The notes under the pieces were generated by a model. The model had not been told where the DNA came from. It saw nothing but the letters and a program-made list of their open reading frames with translations, and ran no database searches. This document shows positions 43,111 to 55,128 of a DNA stretch of 64,000 nucleotides, piece after piece (position 1 is the first letter of the stretch; each line of letters opens with the position of its first letter). The stretch is from Tanypteryx hageni. Taxonomy: Eukaryota; Arthropoda; Insecta; Odonata; Petaluridae. The position numbers were made by a program, and so were the translations under genes. Where the stretch lies: NCBI GenBank assembly GCA_028673005.1, contig CM054117.1, positions 3,782,001 through 3,846,000 of the forward strand, given 5' to 3'.

Positions 43111-43828
43111 TATGTATGAGACAAAAGTGGTTGCAGATGAAAAAGTAGTAGAGTGTATGCATCGTTATTACATATGCATTTAATTTATCATTTATTCCAT
43201 TAAATTAAAATCTCATCTTGCACTTAAGTTTAAGTAAGTACTCTCGGCAAACGGTATCTATATGTGTGACGTGTGCAGTAGGGTGTATCAAAAAAAATCG
43301 AAAGTTTGAATTTGAATTAGGCACTATGCAGAAAAGTTGTGGGACCATAGTAGTACCTTTGAAAAAACATTTGGGCTCGATAGAATAAATTTTGCTATCC
43401 CCAAACGAGCTTCAAAGTTTCGAGAATTTTACTAAAATTTAGGTTTTGTATAATAAAGTTCGGATGGACTTTCCGCATGTAGATTTTGGTACATGTGCAA
43501 TCTAAAGTCACTAAATACTAGATTAAGCTTAGTCAGAGACATAATGAGAGGTTTGGGCCCCCTCAAAGAGTCTTAAAAATTTCGCTGTTTTTCACCCAAA
43601 TGCTGGAGAGTGCAGCTCTTCGCCCAGTTCCTATAAGAATAAAGAAGAAACCGACTCTGAACTCACCACGAGAAGGTGGCTGCACATTTAGTTCCGCCCT
43701 AACCCATCCCAACCAACCAACCAATGATGGTTTTAATGCCTACAGACAATGACAATTGTATTGGTAAGTACCAAAAATGAGACTTGTGAAGGCTACTAGA
43801 CAAATCGTTTGAAGAAACAAGTGTTTGT

Positions 43829-44190
43829 TTAAGAAGTGTCACTATCAGTGTCAATGCCTCGAAACTGGTTTTTGGTGTCAAACGATGGCATCACTTGCCT
43901 TGATCTTAAAGCATTTCGAATTAAGCCATCACGATTTTCAGCTCCGCAGACACTTAATGAAGCTTTTGTGACCTCCTTAACTGTACGCTCCAGGGCCAGA
44001 GTATGACACGGAAAAGCATAATACAATGATACCTGGGAAGGATCATCGATAAAGGAGCGAATTTACTCGTCGGAAAAGCCACGTAGGACTGGTGGCTCAT
44101 AGATAGTACAGTACAGTACTAGTGTTCCAACATCATATTCAGGTCTCATAGGAAAGCAGTTAGCAGATTGTAAGGACCTGCCAGTCACAA
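43829..44190 (-). pseudogene. Unnamed transposon protein, C-terminal part (left arm copy)
   Basis: In minus orientation: TLVLYCTIYEPPVLRGFSDE, a TAA, IRSFIDDPSQVSLYYAFPCH then TLALERTVKEVTKASLSVCG, RDGLIRNALRSRQVMPSFDT and a TGA-type end. I recognise the EPP, PCHT.A.ER, CG..RDG.IR and MP.F.TK pattern from a multi-copy, uncharacterised animal protein family that accompanies transposons, but I cannot name it. Most of this piece lies in the left inverted arm; it extends about 120 bp beyond the arm and then abuts the plus-strand N-terminal part head to head. Confidence 0.55.
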
Positions 44191-44750
44191 AATTTAAACC
44201 CATTAAAGTGGACTTACCTGTTCTGGACTCCAGTAAACTCAGTAAAGACCAGCAATATCTTTACAAGATATGCCAAGCAATCAACTCAGGTGATTGCCCA
44301 GTGGAACTCTCCAAGCGAGATCCTGGTCCAATCAGTCATGCCAGATGGGTCACAACTGCAAACAGAATCCTGAGATTATATATAAGCACCACTAAACCAT
44401 CTACTAAATAAAAAGTAATTGTCACTTTCATCTTAAATGTGTATGCTCCCATGTGGTTTGCATTTAAAATGAGACATTCTTGCAAAGATGGAAGCAGACT
44501 CCTTTGAGAGTGCATCAGCAAAACACGGTTCTTCCCGAAGAAGTATCAAGCAGTTATTGATCCTGTCGTTGCGCACAATGCTTTTTACGCTCACCCCGAA
44601 AACATCTTGATTGCAATGTTGGGAGATAAGCAGTGAGATGTTCGGGTTTTGGCCGTGTCTCGCATCATAAAAGGAAGAAGTGAGGCACTTGAGACACCTG
44701 CTCACGCTCACCCTCGCACATTTAATGTGCCCTCTATTATCTGCTTCATA
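44110..44750 (+). pseudogene. Unnamed transposon protein, N-terminal and middle part
   Basis: Plus strand: VTKFKPIKVDLPVLDSS, KDQQYLYKICQAINSGDCPV, HARWVTTANRILRLYISTTK, then after a TAA ILNVYAPMWFAFKMRHSCKD, FYAHPENILIAMLGDKQ and RTFNVPSI. This is the same uncharacterised family as the C-terminal pieces at 43829 and 47582 (HARW..TA.RILRLY, APMWF.IK, HPEN.L..ML, F.VP.I pattern). At least three nonsense codons. The 47582 piece on the same strand, across the piggyBac, is the natural continuation. Confidence 0.55.
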
Positions 44751-45199
44751 TTTTTTTATTGCAATTTCGAAAAAATCATAATGATACAATTAAAGAAATG
44801 CATTCATTTTTTAACAGTAAATTTTAATAAAAATTTTATCGAACTTTAAAATATTTATATTATTGATAGACACGAGGTACTTGATATCGATTCATATTTA
44901 AAAGTTGCATTTCTTTGGTGCAAACTACAAAATTAAGAAAAACTTACATACAAAACGTACTTATATACAACATAAAACATTTCTATGCAATAAAAAATAC
45001 ATATATATGGAGTAAATTATATATACACTTACGTAATAAACATGAAACAATAAAATAATATACAATAAAAAATAACTAATAATAGGTAAAAAAGTACTAA
45101 ATATTAAACATAACTAATTCACATAAGTAACAAATAAACTGTTTACAAAATATACAACATTCATATGTTTGAACTTGAATGATAAATCCTAAAACACGG

Positions 45200-46803
45200 C
45201 ACCATGCATAACGGAACATTACACGTCGCCCAGTAGAAACGGCTCTCTTTCCTTATCTCACTTTCGTCCACACAATGCACACTGTTTCGTGGGGTTCTTC
45301 TTCTTTTCAGTAGGGGGAATATAATCAGGGAAGTGTTTTACTGAAAGGCGAAGGGGATGTGGCATCGAAGGTGGTCGTCCAGCCCTAGGAGAGGTGACGC
45401 TAGGATTATAAACCTCGATTTTTCAATGACCTGTGTTCTGTATTCTAAATGGTCATGTTCTCCTCCAAACTTTTTATATAGAACAAATGAATTCCATACT
45501 CCAGAAGATGGAAAAATATTTTTTTACAGTATTTTTTCCCATGCTTCCGTGGAATGGGATAATCTGCAAGGTGCTGGTCCACTCTGTCTACCCCGCCCAT
45601 TGTGTCGTTATAATCAATGACAACATTTGGCTTTCTTTGCATATTGCCACTCTTTCCTTCCACCGTCACCATTTCCTGATTATGGATGGTATAGAGAACT
45701 GTTACGTCTCCCACATCCCTCCATCGAAGCACAATCACTTTCCCTCTACGATATGCCACTATTTCTCCTTTTCTCAGTGGTTTCTCCCTTAGGCCAACGG
45801 GCATCTCTTTTCGATTTGTGCGCACAGTTCCATAAGTGTCTGTTGACCGTGATACCAATAAATCCGCCAATTGTGGCGAAGTATAAAAATTGTCAGTTGT
45901 TAGACAGTAACCTTTGTCTAGCAAGGGCTTCAACAAAGTCATGACCACCTGCGATGTCATCGGAAGATTTAGGACTTCCCTGTCGAGAATAGTTCCTTTC
46001 CCCATGTAAATTACACTCGACCACATATACCCACTTTTCGCCTAGCAAAGCATAAACGTTTTTATGCCAAATCTAGCCCTTTTTTGCAGAAGATACTGTC
46101 GCCATCCCAGCCTTCCTTTGAATAATAAAAGGCTTTCATCAATCGTGATGTCTCTCTCGGGCGTGTAAACTTTTCGAAACTTTTCCTCTAAGCTCTGAAA
46201 GACTGGCCATATTTTATTTAACTCCGGATTTGGGTGATTTTCCGGATTGTAGGTCTCGTTATCGCTGAAATGCAAAAACTGCCGTATTTTCACAAACCGT
46301 CTGTAGGACATTGTCTGTCCAAAGATTGGGGAAAAAAACACAGGTCTTGTTGACCAATACAATTCTTGGTCAGGTTTATGATCAATGCTTTGCAACATCA
46401 CTATCGCAAGAAAAACACGAATTTCAGCAGCAGTGGTATTGTGCCACTGACGTACAGCAGTACTTGAAGTCGATGGCCTAACGTTGAGAGACTGAGTCGT
46501 ATATCTGTTTGTTTCATTAGAAATAGAAACAACTAGCTCCTCATCAAAAAATTGTAAAATACCTCCTTCTGGATCGACTTCAAAATTCAATGAAGAATCA
46601 CCTTCAAAAGGAAATCTTTCCGGAGCAGGAGGAAGAGGACCTGATATATTCACTTCACGCCATCGATTATCCTGCGATGGATTCACCATGTACTCAGCAT
46701 CAGAACTAAGGTATTCCTCTGACACACTTGACTCTGATCCAGATTCCTCAATGGAAATCTCTTCAGCGTCAATATCACTATCGGAATACCCCTCACGCTC
46801 CAT
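45200..46803 (-). pseudogene. piggyBac transposase with one nonsense codon and a damaged C-terminus
   Basis: The probable start is the Met at 46803 (MEREGYSDSD), opening an acidic N-terminus; an upstream in-frame Met at 46887 would add a hydrophobic, AT-rich stretch and is unlikely. The DDD core is present: RDITIDESLLLFKGR (first Asp), LTTDNFYTSPQLADLL (second) and VIDYNDTMGGVDRVDQHLAD (third). A TAG at 46042-46044, where a Glu codon is expected, is the only break in the core. Near 45430 a frameshift separates the C-terminal RLSVKHFPDYIPPTEKKK and CALCGRK zinc-binding region, which has further stops. Confidence 0.85.
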
Positions 46804-47399
46804 TAGGGATAAGTAAAGTGATATAAAATCACAAAATAATATGCAATAAAAAATAACAGAATATAACACTATAACATAATATAACAATATAAAAAGGTAA
46901 CAGAATATAACAAGGTAATAGTATATAACAAGGTAACAGAATATAACAACAAAAACAAGAGAAAAATAAAAATGCTACGGAACAGAAACGGAAGGAAAAC
47001 TGCTAGACATATTCACTCGAAAGCTATACGAATAACTGACCCGAAAATGTCTTCGAAAGGCCAATCCTAAAGGCTGCATACTTATCTCGAGGGGCATCAC
47101 CGAGGAGGGGAGGCAAAGGACCTTCCAGGAACTGAGGAACGAAAGAGTGGGTGGGCAAAACCCTCTCAGGCCGAATGACCTAGCAATGGAAAGAAAGGGT
47201 GGGTGGGGAAAACCCTCTCAGAGCGAATGACCTAGCAATGGAAAGTGTCCTTGGTAGGGTAAAGAACATCTGGAGTAGCAATTGAAGCAACTGGGTTGTA
47301 AAGAGAAATTTTGGCATCAGCGGTGCAAATGACTGTGTGAGTTCAGTACTCCGATATTTCGAAGAACCCGCTACAAGAAACCCTCCGAGAGATCTAATC

Positions 47400-47579
47400 T
47401 GTCTCTCTGAGTGACCTCTAACGGTCGGAACGTAAACTGCTAGGAAGGATTGAAAAAAAAACTCGGTTGCGTTTCTAAAGGAAAGGAAAAAATACAGCGG
47501 CCCGAGTATACTAGGGCTTGTCAGAATTTGACCCTCGCCTCGATCCGAGTATACTCGGGGTAATCAGGGAAGCGGTTAA
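47400..47579 (-). mobile_element. piggyBac right terminus at TTAA
   Basis: Read towards the element, TTAACCGCTTCCCTGATTAC followed by CCCGAGTATACTCGG begins at 47579. TTAA at 47576-47579 is the canonical piggyBac target. The inverted arm of the surrounding element resumes two bases later at 47582. No matching TTAACCGCTTCC end was found on the left side near 44800-45200, so the left end is lost or rearranged. Confidence 0.65.
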
Positions 47580-47581
47580 AT

Positions 47582-47820
47582 AGTAAATTCGCTCCTTTAT
47601 CAATGATCCTTCCCAGGTATCATTGTATGACGCTTTTCCGTGTCATACTCTGGCCCTGGAGCGTACAGTTAAGGAGGTCACAAAAGCTTCATTAAGTGTC
47701 TGCGGAGCTGAAAATCGTGATGGCTTAATTCGAAATGCTTTAAGATCAAGGCAAGTGATGCCATCGTTTGACACCAAAAACCAGTTTCGAGGCATTGACA
47801 CTGATAGTGACACTTCTTAA
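47582..47820 (+). pseudogene. Unnamed transposon protein, C-terminal part (right arm copy)
   Basis: Plus-strand copy of the sequence in the left arm: SFINDPSQVSLYDAFPCHTL, then ALERTVKEVTKASLSVCGAE, RDGLIRNALRSRQVMPSFDT and the end SDTS at 47820. It differs from the left copy by a few substitutions. It is in the orientation expected for the gene that begins at 44110. Confidence 0.55.
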
Positions 47821-49639
47821 ACAAACACTTGTTTCTTCAAACGATTTGTCTAGTAGCCTTCACAAGTCTCATTTTTGGTACTTACCAATACAATTGTCAT
47901 TGTCTGTAGGCATTAAAACCATCATTGGTTGGTTGGTTGGGATGGGTTAGGGCGGAACTAAATGTGCAGCCACCTTCTCGTGGTGAGTTCAGAGTCGGTT
48001 TCTTCTTTATTCTTATAGGAACTGGGCGAAGAGCTGCACTCTCCAGCATTTGGGTGAAAAACAGCGAAATTTTTAAGACTCTTTGAGGGGGCCCAAACCT
48101 CTCATTATGTCTCTGACTAAGCTTAATCTAGTATTTAGTGACTTTAGATTGCACATGTACCAAAATCTACATGCGGAAAGTCCATCCAAACTTTATTATA
48201 CAAAACCTAAATTTTAGTCAGATTCTCGAAACTTTGAAGCTCGTTTGGGGATAGCAAAATTTATTCTATCGAGCCCAAATGCTTTTTCAAAGGTACTACT
48301 ATGGTCCCACAACTTTTCCGCATAGTGCCTAATTCAAATTCAAACTTTCGATTTTTTCGATACACCCTAATGTGCAGTGCACTCTGAAAGCTTAATTATC
48401 TCTACTCCAGGGGACACACCTCACGCTCATTTTGGAGAAGTGGCAGGTCCATTCCGCTAACATCCTCTCTCTATTTCACTTAATATTTTCTGTATTTACT
48501 CCCGCGTCGCACGTTACGCGCATGGGAGTAGTGGGGGTAGGAGGCGCTTGGGAAGTGAGGGTCTGCACCTCCAAGGTGTTCTGGAGGGCATTCATCGTCT
48601 TGGTGAAGCCCGAGAACTTCTTGATGAATGCCACCATGGTTGTTATGGCCCGCATCATCGTATTCATGTCAGCCCTTCGCAGGCGACGGAGTAGTGGGGC
48701 AAGAGATGGCATAAAAGTGGGGGGGGGAGAGGAGGTGTGTGAGCCAGGCCAGAGAAGAGAGATGCGGTAAAATTCCACGACTAATGTTAGGGAATGCCGC
48801 AGAAATCCGTTATAACCGAAGATACATTATATGGAAGAATTGTATAACCGAGGTAGTTATATAGCATAGTAAAATGGTCAGGGAATGAAAAAAAATCAGT
48901 TATATCTGAAGATCCATTATAACCGAGGCCGGTATAACCAAAGTTGACTGTACATTTTTTAATATTATTTTTTTAATTATTTCTTAAAATGGTAAATTTA
49001 TCGTGTATCCTTATAATTTATTTTTTTTTAGATTATATCAAAGAACTAATCATAAAATTGATTAATGTATTACTCATGCAGTCAAGCAAAATGTTTACTA
49101 CTCTTACAATGACCAAAACCTTTAAAAATTTAACTATTATTACAAAAAATCCTAACTTCCATGCCTCCCATAATAGTATATAAAGGCTAATAAATATTAA
49201 TATTTAAAATATGATGTGGCCACCACATGACTTTATCCATACCTGTAATATTTCTGAAAATTCCACAAAGATTAAATGATGATAAATATTTTAAGGATCT
49301 GCAAGAAAAATTCAAAGAACAGAAATAAACTCCAACTCTAGCCTTCTGATATTGGATATACCCAGGAAGCTCCAACAATTGATAAAATAAAAAGAAGAGT
49401 TACTATGATGTAATTAAGTAAAGTGTTTACAAAAGTTGCCACCAGGTGGTGGTGTTGGCAGCTAAAAAATATAGATTTTAAAATATCTCTTAAACAATGC
49501 ATTTTAGGGAAAAAGTTTCAAACAAATGTTGTACAGAATAACATTTTCTACAATATTTAAATTAAATGTTATCATAAATTATGAAGTTTTATTGGAGAAA
49601 ATTGATAAAAAAGAAAAAGATCAAGAGTAAAGTGTCATA

Positions 49640-50577
49640 TACGGTTTACCTATTTTTACCGAAACCTTATCAACTCTTGTGCCTTTAATAAAAATGACAA
49701 ATATAGGGTGTGCCATATAAAATGCAACCCTCAGGAAGAAAGTATCATTTATTACAAGTTTCATTAAATATACACTATATTGTTAGTTATTTGTTATAAA
49801 TAGTGTCAACCACTTTACAGGAGGTGCTGAAAATGTCCACCTCCTTCTAAATGACATGCTTCAACCCTTCTCACCATGTTTCAAGAATTTTTTTTAGATG
49901 GTATTTTAATGTCTTGTCCGGTACTTCCTTTGCTGGATATGCATTCCTGAATGCCTAACGAACTGCAGTACACGATTTCTCCTTGGGTAAAAACCATGTT
50001 TGCACCTCCAACGCTATTCAGCAACTGAGGACGAGATAGACATATTGACATGCACGTGTGCAGTAATGTGAGGAGAATCAATAAATTTCGCATTGATCTA
50101 ATTAATAGTTTTTGAGTTAGAGAACCCACAAAATTGCTATCACACACAAAGACACACAGACATTGAGAAAATGGTCAAAACATGTTCAGGGGACATCAAA
50201 ATCTGTATTTCCGTTGAAATCTCAAAATCGATTTTTTACATGAAAACAATACTTTCCCCTATACTACGTATGGAGAAAGTAAAAAACTTATAACTGACAA
50301 GAGTAAACACCCACTTCCAGTTGACTGAGTTTTACCAAAAACTAATCAACTCGTCACTTTCATAAAAATGTCAAATATAAAATTTCGCGTTGATCTGATT
50401 AATAGTTTTTGAGTTCGAGTGCCCACAAAATTCCTGTCACATATACACAGACATCATCGAGTAAATGGACAAAAGGTGTTCTGGGGACCTAAAAATGTGT
50501 ATTTCCATTGAAATCTCAAAATTGATTTTTTACATGAAAACAATACTTTTCTCTATAATACATATGGAGAAAGTAAA
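49640..50577 (+). repeat. Interspersed repeat family R1, two tandem copies with a ~370-bp insertion
   Basis: Copy b (50083-50284) and copy c (50379-50577) share GATCT(A/G)ATTAATAGTTTTTG, ACACAGACAT, a TTC(A/T)GGGGAC core and a terminal CATGAAAACAATACTTT then TATGGAGAAAGTAAA. A leader with TATCAACTC..AAAATGACAAATATA occurs before each, but before copy b it is interrupted at about 49713-50080 by unrelated sequence starting GGGTGTGCCATATAAAATGC, which may be an inserted element. Confidence 0.7.
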
Positions 50578-50914
50578 CATTTAGAATGCAATCAAAAAAG
50601 TTCTAAATTTAGGTCTACATAATAACAAATGTGGATATTGGTTAACAACTCAAGTTTTATATTTGGTTTTAATTAAAAAATATATAATAACACGTTATTT
50701 GAGAGTTTTGAAAGTAGATTATTTAAACAATATTAAATAAAGAGAATGATAGTTGTATAGGCTAAAATTTCGTGTTTTTTGTAAGAATGAAGCAGAAGTA
50801 GTGCAGAAGTCTCTTGCCAACCACAGTCTTATCAGCCCCAGTTTTAGGTATACAGGTAAACCTTGTAATACGCTCGGGTTGCATTCCAAAAAACCAGAGC
50901 GTATCACGAATCAG

Positions 50915-51709
50915 GCAGCGGCGAACTTCTGCCTAGGCAAACTAGGCAGCTGCCTAGGGCCCCAACCTCGGCAGGGGCCCCGACCAGGAGCCAAAATGGT
51001 ACACATTGAGGACACAGGACATGGAAAATAATGTCAATTTTTCCGAACGAAATAGAAAATAATTGACCATAGTTAATTTTTTGAAAAGTGTTTGTGTTCT
51101 TCGTTTGTTTTGCATCGCACCTGACTTCATTCTATAACTTGTCACTACTTGTCAGTTCGCATTGAAAGTGTGTTAGAAAGTTGTATCAATTTCAATTTTG
51201 CGGCTCCGAGGTTTTATCTTTGCTGAGGTTAGTTAAGGTTACGATACAAGTAGTGTTGGCGACAGAAGCTAAAGAATGTGATAGAATTTTCTAGTGTATA
51301 GTGTTGTAAGATTATATAGAATAATCCCATATGATAGAATATTCCAGAAATGATTAGTGAATGGTAGTACCACAGAAGAGAACAGGCTTAATTCACTCTG
51401 TGCTGTACATAGAGTCAGAAATAACGCAGTCTGTGGACTATAGTGAGGTCATCCGTTCCTTTGCAGAGAAGAAAGTTCGTCGCATGGCAATGTAATCTTG
51501 TAATTATATGTAAATGTAAAAATTATAATGTCTAAAAAAGTATAGTTGGTACTTGTCTATTTCATTTCTAAGTCTGTCTATTTTCTAAAGTCAAAGTACG
51601 TTAAATAAATAAAAAATAAAAGTAAAGTTTGTTTTTTGCTAAATTACCAAAAAGGGGGCCCCGACTCTGTTAACTGCCTAGGGGCCCTGGATCTCTATGT
51701 CCGGGCCTG
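50915..51709. mobile_element. 795-bp non-autonomous element flanked by GAATCAG
   Basis: Direct repeats GAATCAG lie at 50908-50914 and 51710-51716. If CAG belongs to the element, its ends are CAGGC..GCCTG and the duplication is GAAT. The ends carry matching GC-rich segments (CTGCCTAGGGCCCC at left, ACTGCCTAGGGGCCC at right, in the same orientation). Removing it restores a continuous repeat, GTATCACGAATCAGCGTATT. No coding capacity was seen. The superfamily is uncertain. Confidence 0.6.
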
Positions 51710-51918
51710 GAATCAGCGTATTGCAAAACACATTTTTACATAAGAGCAATGCTATAAAAAGAGATGCATTCCTAAATGGATTAAAATGAGATATGTCCAT
51801 AAAAAGGGTCTTGTTGCGTGAAATCGTGCTAAATGAATGCAAAAATCCCATTGAAAACCATGTCAAAGGTTGGAGGGGAAAAGAGAGCATGCTCAATATA
51901 TGTAGTACTAGTAGTAGG

Positions 51919-51937
51919 TGCTTGCATACTGCAAGCA
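51919..51937. repeat. Short palindrome, second copy
   Basis: TGCTTGCA-TAC-TGCAAGCA, 8-bp stem. The preceding GG and the whole core match 31525-31545. Confidence 0.8.
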
Positions 51938-52009
51938 TTTCATCTCACATTAAAAGAACATTCATTTTTCAGACAGAAATTTCAACATTACAATTAGTCT
52001 TTTAATTCT

Positions 52010-52630
52010 AAAGATTTCATTTCTGCAGCGATTTTCGTTTTTCCCACATGTAAGAATAAAAGTTTAAAACAATCTCCAAATGTTGCAATTTTAAAAATTT
52101 TACACTTTCTTCATTATAAGGTATTAATGCTGCGCATTTTAGCCAATTTTTAAAGTTGTAGCACTTATATAAGTAAAATAATAATTTTCTAATTGTTTAA
52201 ATTTAAATAATTTTTAACGGCCGCCGCAATTAATATATGGTAAAATTGATATATTTATTTGTGCAAATTTACTATACTGTAATTAATTTGAAAATTTCAG
52301 CTTCCTAGCTCATCCCATAGTACCTAAACAGCTATCTATTTGTTTAAAATTTAAGAATTTTTAACTGCCAAACAAATTAAAATATTAAAATTTGTATAAT
52401 CCCTATTTCGTTTTTTTAAGAATTCTACTTTTTAAAAAAATTTCAACTCCGTGGCACATTCGTAAATATATAAACCTTGAAAATTTGTTTAAACAATTGC
52501 GAATTTTTAGCGGCCGCATTGTTGCACTTTTTCAAAATTTTCGCTTTTTCTAGTCGGTTTTGCACAAAATCCTAACTAAGAAAAAATTTCGAATCTCCAG
52601 CTCATCTGGAAGTGCCTAAACATTAGTATC
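52010..52630. repeat. Degenerate tandem repeat, unit about 145 bp
   Basis: Three or four units recur with TTTCGAATCTCCAGCTCATC-like blocks (52295, 52440, 52588), each followed by CCTAAAC or ATAAACC and then by AATTTTTA(A/G)C(G)GGCCGC-like sequence. Divergence is strong. Confidence 0.55.
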
Positions 52631-53641
52631 CTCCTGTTATATGTATGTTATATCCTCCTCCTCTGTAAGAGTCGTCAATATATAATGATATTACGTACGT
52701 ATTTTATACAATACTCAAATTATCATCAAAGTATAAATAAAATACAATGCATTAGACAAAGGCTTTCAATCCCTTAGATTGGTGGCTTAAAATATCTTCA
52801 CATACTTTTTGCCCTACAGAAGGGCATTACATAATTTTTAAGCAATGTCACTACAATATAAAACGCAAATTACACTGTGCTGCCATCTTCCGCCAAACAT
52901 ACGAACCGGATGAAATATTTTGTTTTTCGATCCATATGTTGAGCAAACACTCCATTTCTATCAGTTTCAGTTCGATTATGCCTCCTCAGAACAGTTGATG
53001 TTAAAGAAGTAGCCCCCTGAGCACACTTTTTAATTTTTCCAACACTTCTGCAAATATTTCTGTCAATGGAGCTAGAGAAAGAGCACAACCTATAGCAGTG
53101 TGCCCTTGTCCACTTTCAAAACGTTTTATTATATCCAATTTAATTAATTAAGAGAAATACTTCACTTTAATTTTTTTGCCTGCGACATTTCAAACTTATA
53201 AGGGTAAAAACTTGAGCACAAATTCAATGTGTCACTATCACGAGCTCGGATTGATAACTGGCTGTAGTCCGCTGAAACACTACCTTGGAAATAAAAAGAA
53301 ACTTGTTGATTATATTACTTCTCTGGTGCATTATTGTATATTCACATGAAATGAATATGAAAACAATTTAACAGTAGTTCATATATAATGAAACAAAGTT
53401 GTTTTTCATTGCTCGCATTGAGACCTTTCGAATGGGCAGAGAAAGAAACTTCATTCTCCAGGTTTTGTTGGAGCGTATGTTCGAAACAAGCGAGCGGATC
53501 AAGAGGCAGAGTCAGAAAGTGCAATGAGCGTAAAGCCAAAAAAAGCATATCGCGAAACAGCGTATCGCAAGGTATACCTGTACATAGTTGAAAAATTGTA
53601 CCTGTCTTTCCTAACCACGGTATCCAGTTTTGAGTACACAT

Positions 53642-53728
53642 CAGGGTTGGACTGGCCCGGCGGGACACCAGGACATTTCCTGGTGAGCCAGAGCAAAAAT
53701 AGGCTGGTGAGGCCAGGCCAATCTGCTG
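53642..53728. mobile_element. Possible short hAT MITE
   Basis: Starts CAGGGTTGGACTGGCCCGGC and ends GGCCAGGCCAATCTGCTG, imperfect inverted ends, with an internal CCAGGACATTTCCTGG palindrome. Resembles common short GC-rich hAT-type MITEs. No clear 8-bp duplication was found. Confidence 0.4.
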
Positions 53729-54569
53729 TTAATACCGTAATTTAATTATTTTTTTAATCTGTGAATCTAGAAATATGGAGGAATGGATTCTGTCTGTTTT
53801 TAACTAAGTTTCCTCGAAGTTATCTTTCCAAATCATTTACTTCTCTCACTCCATTCATTATTGCCTCTCACTATTTCAATCCTTCCATCCCCTATTGTGT
53901 ACTTATAGTCAAGTCCAGAGATTTCTCCTCAAGCATCTTTCCCCTATCCACTCCAAGTAAGTTATGATGATCCACAACCATCAATTTTCATATAAATTTG
54001 CAAAACTTTAAAAGATATGTGAAGATTCAACATTTCCATCTAAAAACTCATTTCACCACATCCAATCTTAAAGAGAATCTATTTAAGTACAAAATCATAT
54101 TAACTTCTCATGTTTATTTAAAATTATTTTCAATTACAAGTCATTTGAAATGTTTGCAAACTAATAATATGGTATTATCAAGCGCTTTTGGTATGGTTCA
54201 TGCAACTGAGAAAACAATATGTAACAGAGGATATTAATAAATTTACAGAAATAAAAATAGTGAGTGATAAATTCGTCACATTTATAAATGAAGAACTAGA
54301 AAACGATTCTGAAAGTTCTTCATGCCTTCAAGTTCAACAAAATTTTCAGGTAACTCAAAACAAAAACAAATAGGTATAAACTATTAAAGAAATTATTTCA
54401 GAAAATCTTTAAAATGTTTTCAAACATAATTTCAGACTTTCATAAATGCTTTTTAAATAATAATGATTTGATAAAGGAATTAAAATTTTTTTAATCCAAA
54501 GTTTTTCAAGAATGATGCTAAGAAAACCGTTTTTGTTAATCTAGAAAAATTAATAAAAAATTTTCAAGT

Positions 54570-54660
54570 ACCGTAAAGACCCGGGTATAGGATGCACTTT
54601 TTCCCAAATTTTCGAAGCTAAAAAGTAGGGTGCGTTTTATACATGGGTACATAATATTTC
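54570..54660. mobile_element. pogo-type terminal remnant
   Basis: GTAAAGACCCGGGTATAGG then ATGCACTTTTTCCCAAATTT, and 40 bp on GGGTGCGTTTTATACATGGG: the usual pogo/Tigger layout of a terminal and an inverted subterminal GTGC-TTATAC motif. Not followed by a transposase. Confidence 0.5.
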
Positions 54661-55128
54661 ATGTGATCTCTCTACGAAATGTTTGATGAAAAATGAAAAA
54701 TAAACAGCTGCAAACTAATATTTATTAACCATCAAAGTGTTTTAAATAAAATAAAACTTTTTAATATGAAAAAAGATTGCACTTTCAGAAACAATAATTG
54801 TAAATACAAGATATTTCGGCTTCATTATCCACCCATACTCATAAATGGATACTAAACATTTTTCGTTCTTTCTGTACAGTCTTCAGTTAAAATGAAATAC
54901 CTGATAACTAAAATTTAAAAATCAAGCATTGAAGAAAATCTTCAATCAAGAAAACTTTTCATTGGAGGAAAGAATAATATTATTCAACTTTTAGGGCATT
55001 TCATTAACTTTATATATTTATTTTATTTATTTAAACATATATTTCACATACAGCACAAAAGTAAGTAAAAGTTATAACATTAAATAAATAAGTACAAAAA
55101 CCAACAAATTATAGGAGGAAAAAAGTAT

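Larger units (their letters stand above)
43279..48369. mobile_element. Element with 788-bp terminal inverted repeats
   Basis: Arms 43279-44067 and 47582-48369 are near-identical reverse complements; outer ends read TAGGGTGTATC in both. Flanks GTGTGCAG (43271-43278) and ATGTGCAG (48370-48377) match at 7 of 8 bases, suggesting an 8-bp target duplication as in hAT-type elements. Each arm contains the 3' end of the same gene. The centre holds that gene's 5' and middle part on the plus strand and a piggyBac copy. It lies inside the Tigger-type shell. Confidence 0.75.
42332..48950. mobile_element. Outer Tigger-type element shell with nested insertions
   Basis: Left end TAGTCAACTTCAGTTATAAC (42332) and right end read inward CAGTCAACTTTGGTTATACC (to 48950) are inverted repeats, bounded by TA at 42330-42331 and 48951-48952. 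Additional CATTATAACC/GGTTATAATG motifs recur just inside both ends. These ends resemble Tigger-family termini. The interval is 6.6 kb only because other elements have inserted; the original shell may be about 1.5 kb (42332-43278 plus 48370-48950). Confidence 0.6.

Noticed and set aside
48432..48778. Overlapping frames of 112 (plus) and 100 (minus) codons
   Set aside because: The minus frame has helical composition and might be an element fragment, but I could not identify any motif or boundary.
52870..53088. Possible upstream WDR91 exon on the minus strand
   Set aside because: No residues match the LisH, coiled-coil or linker regions of WDR91 and no good splice sites flank it.
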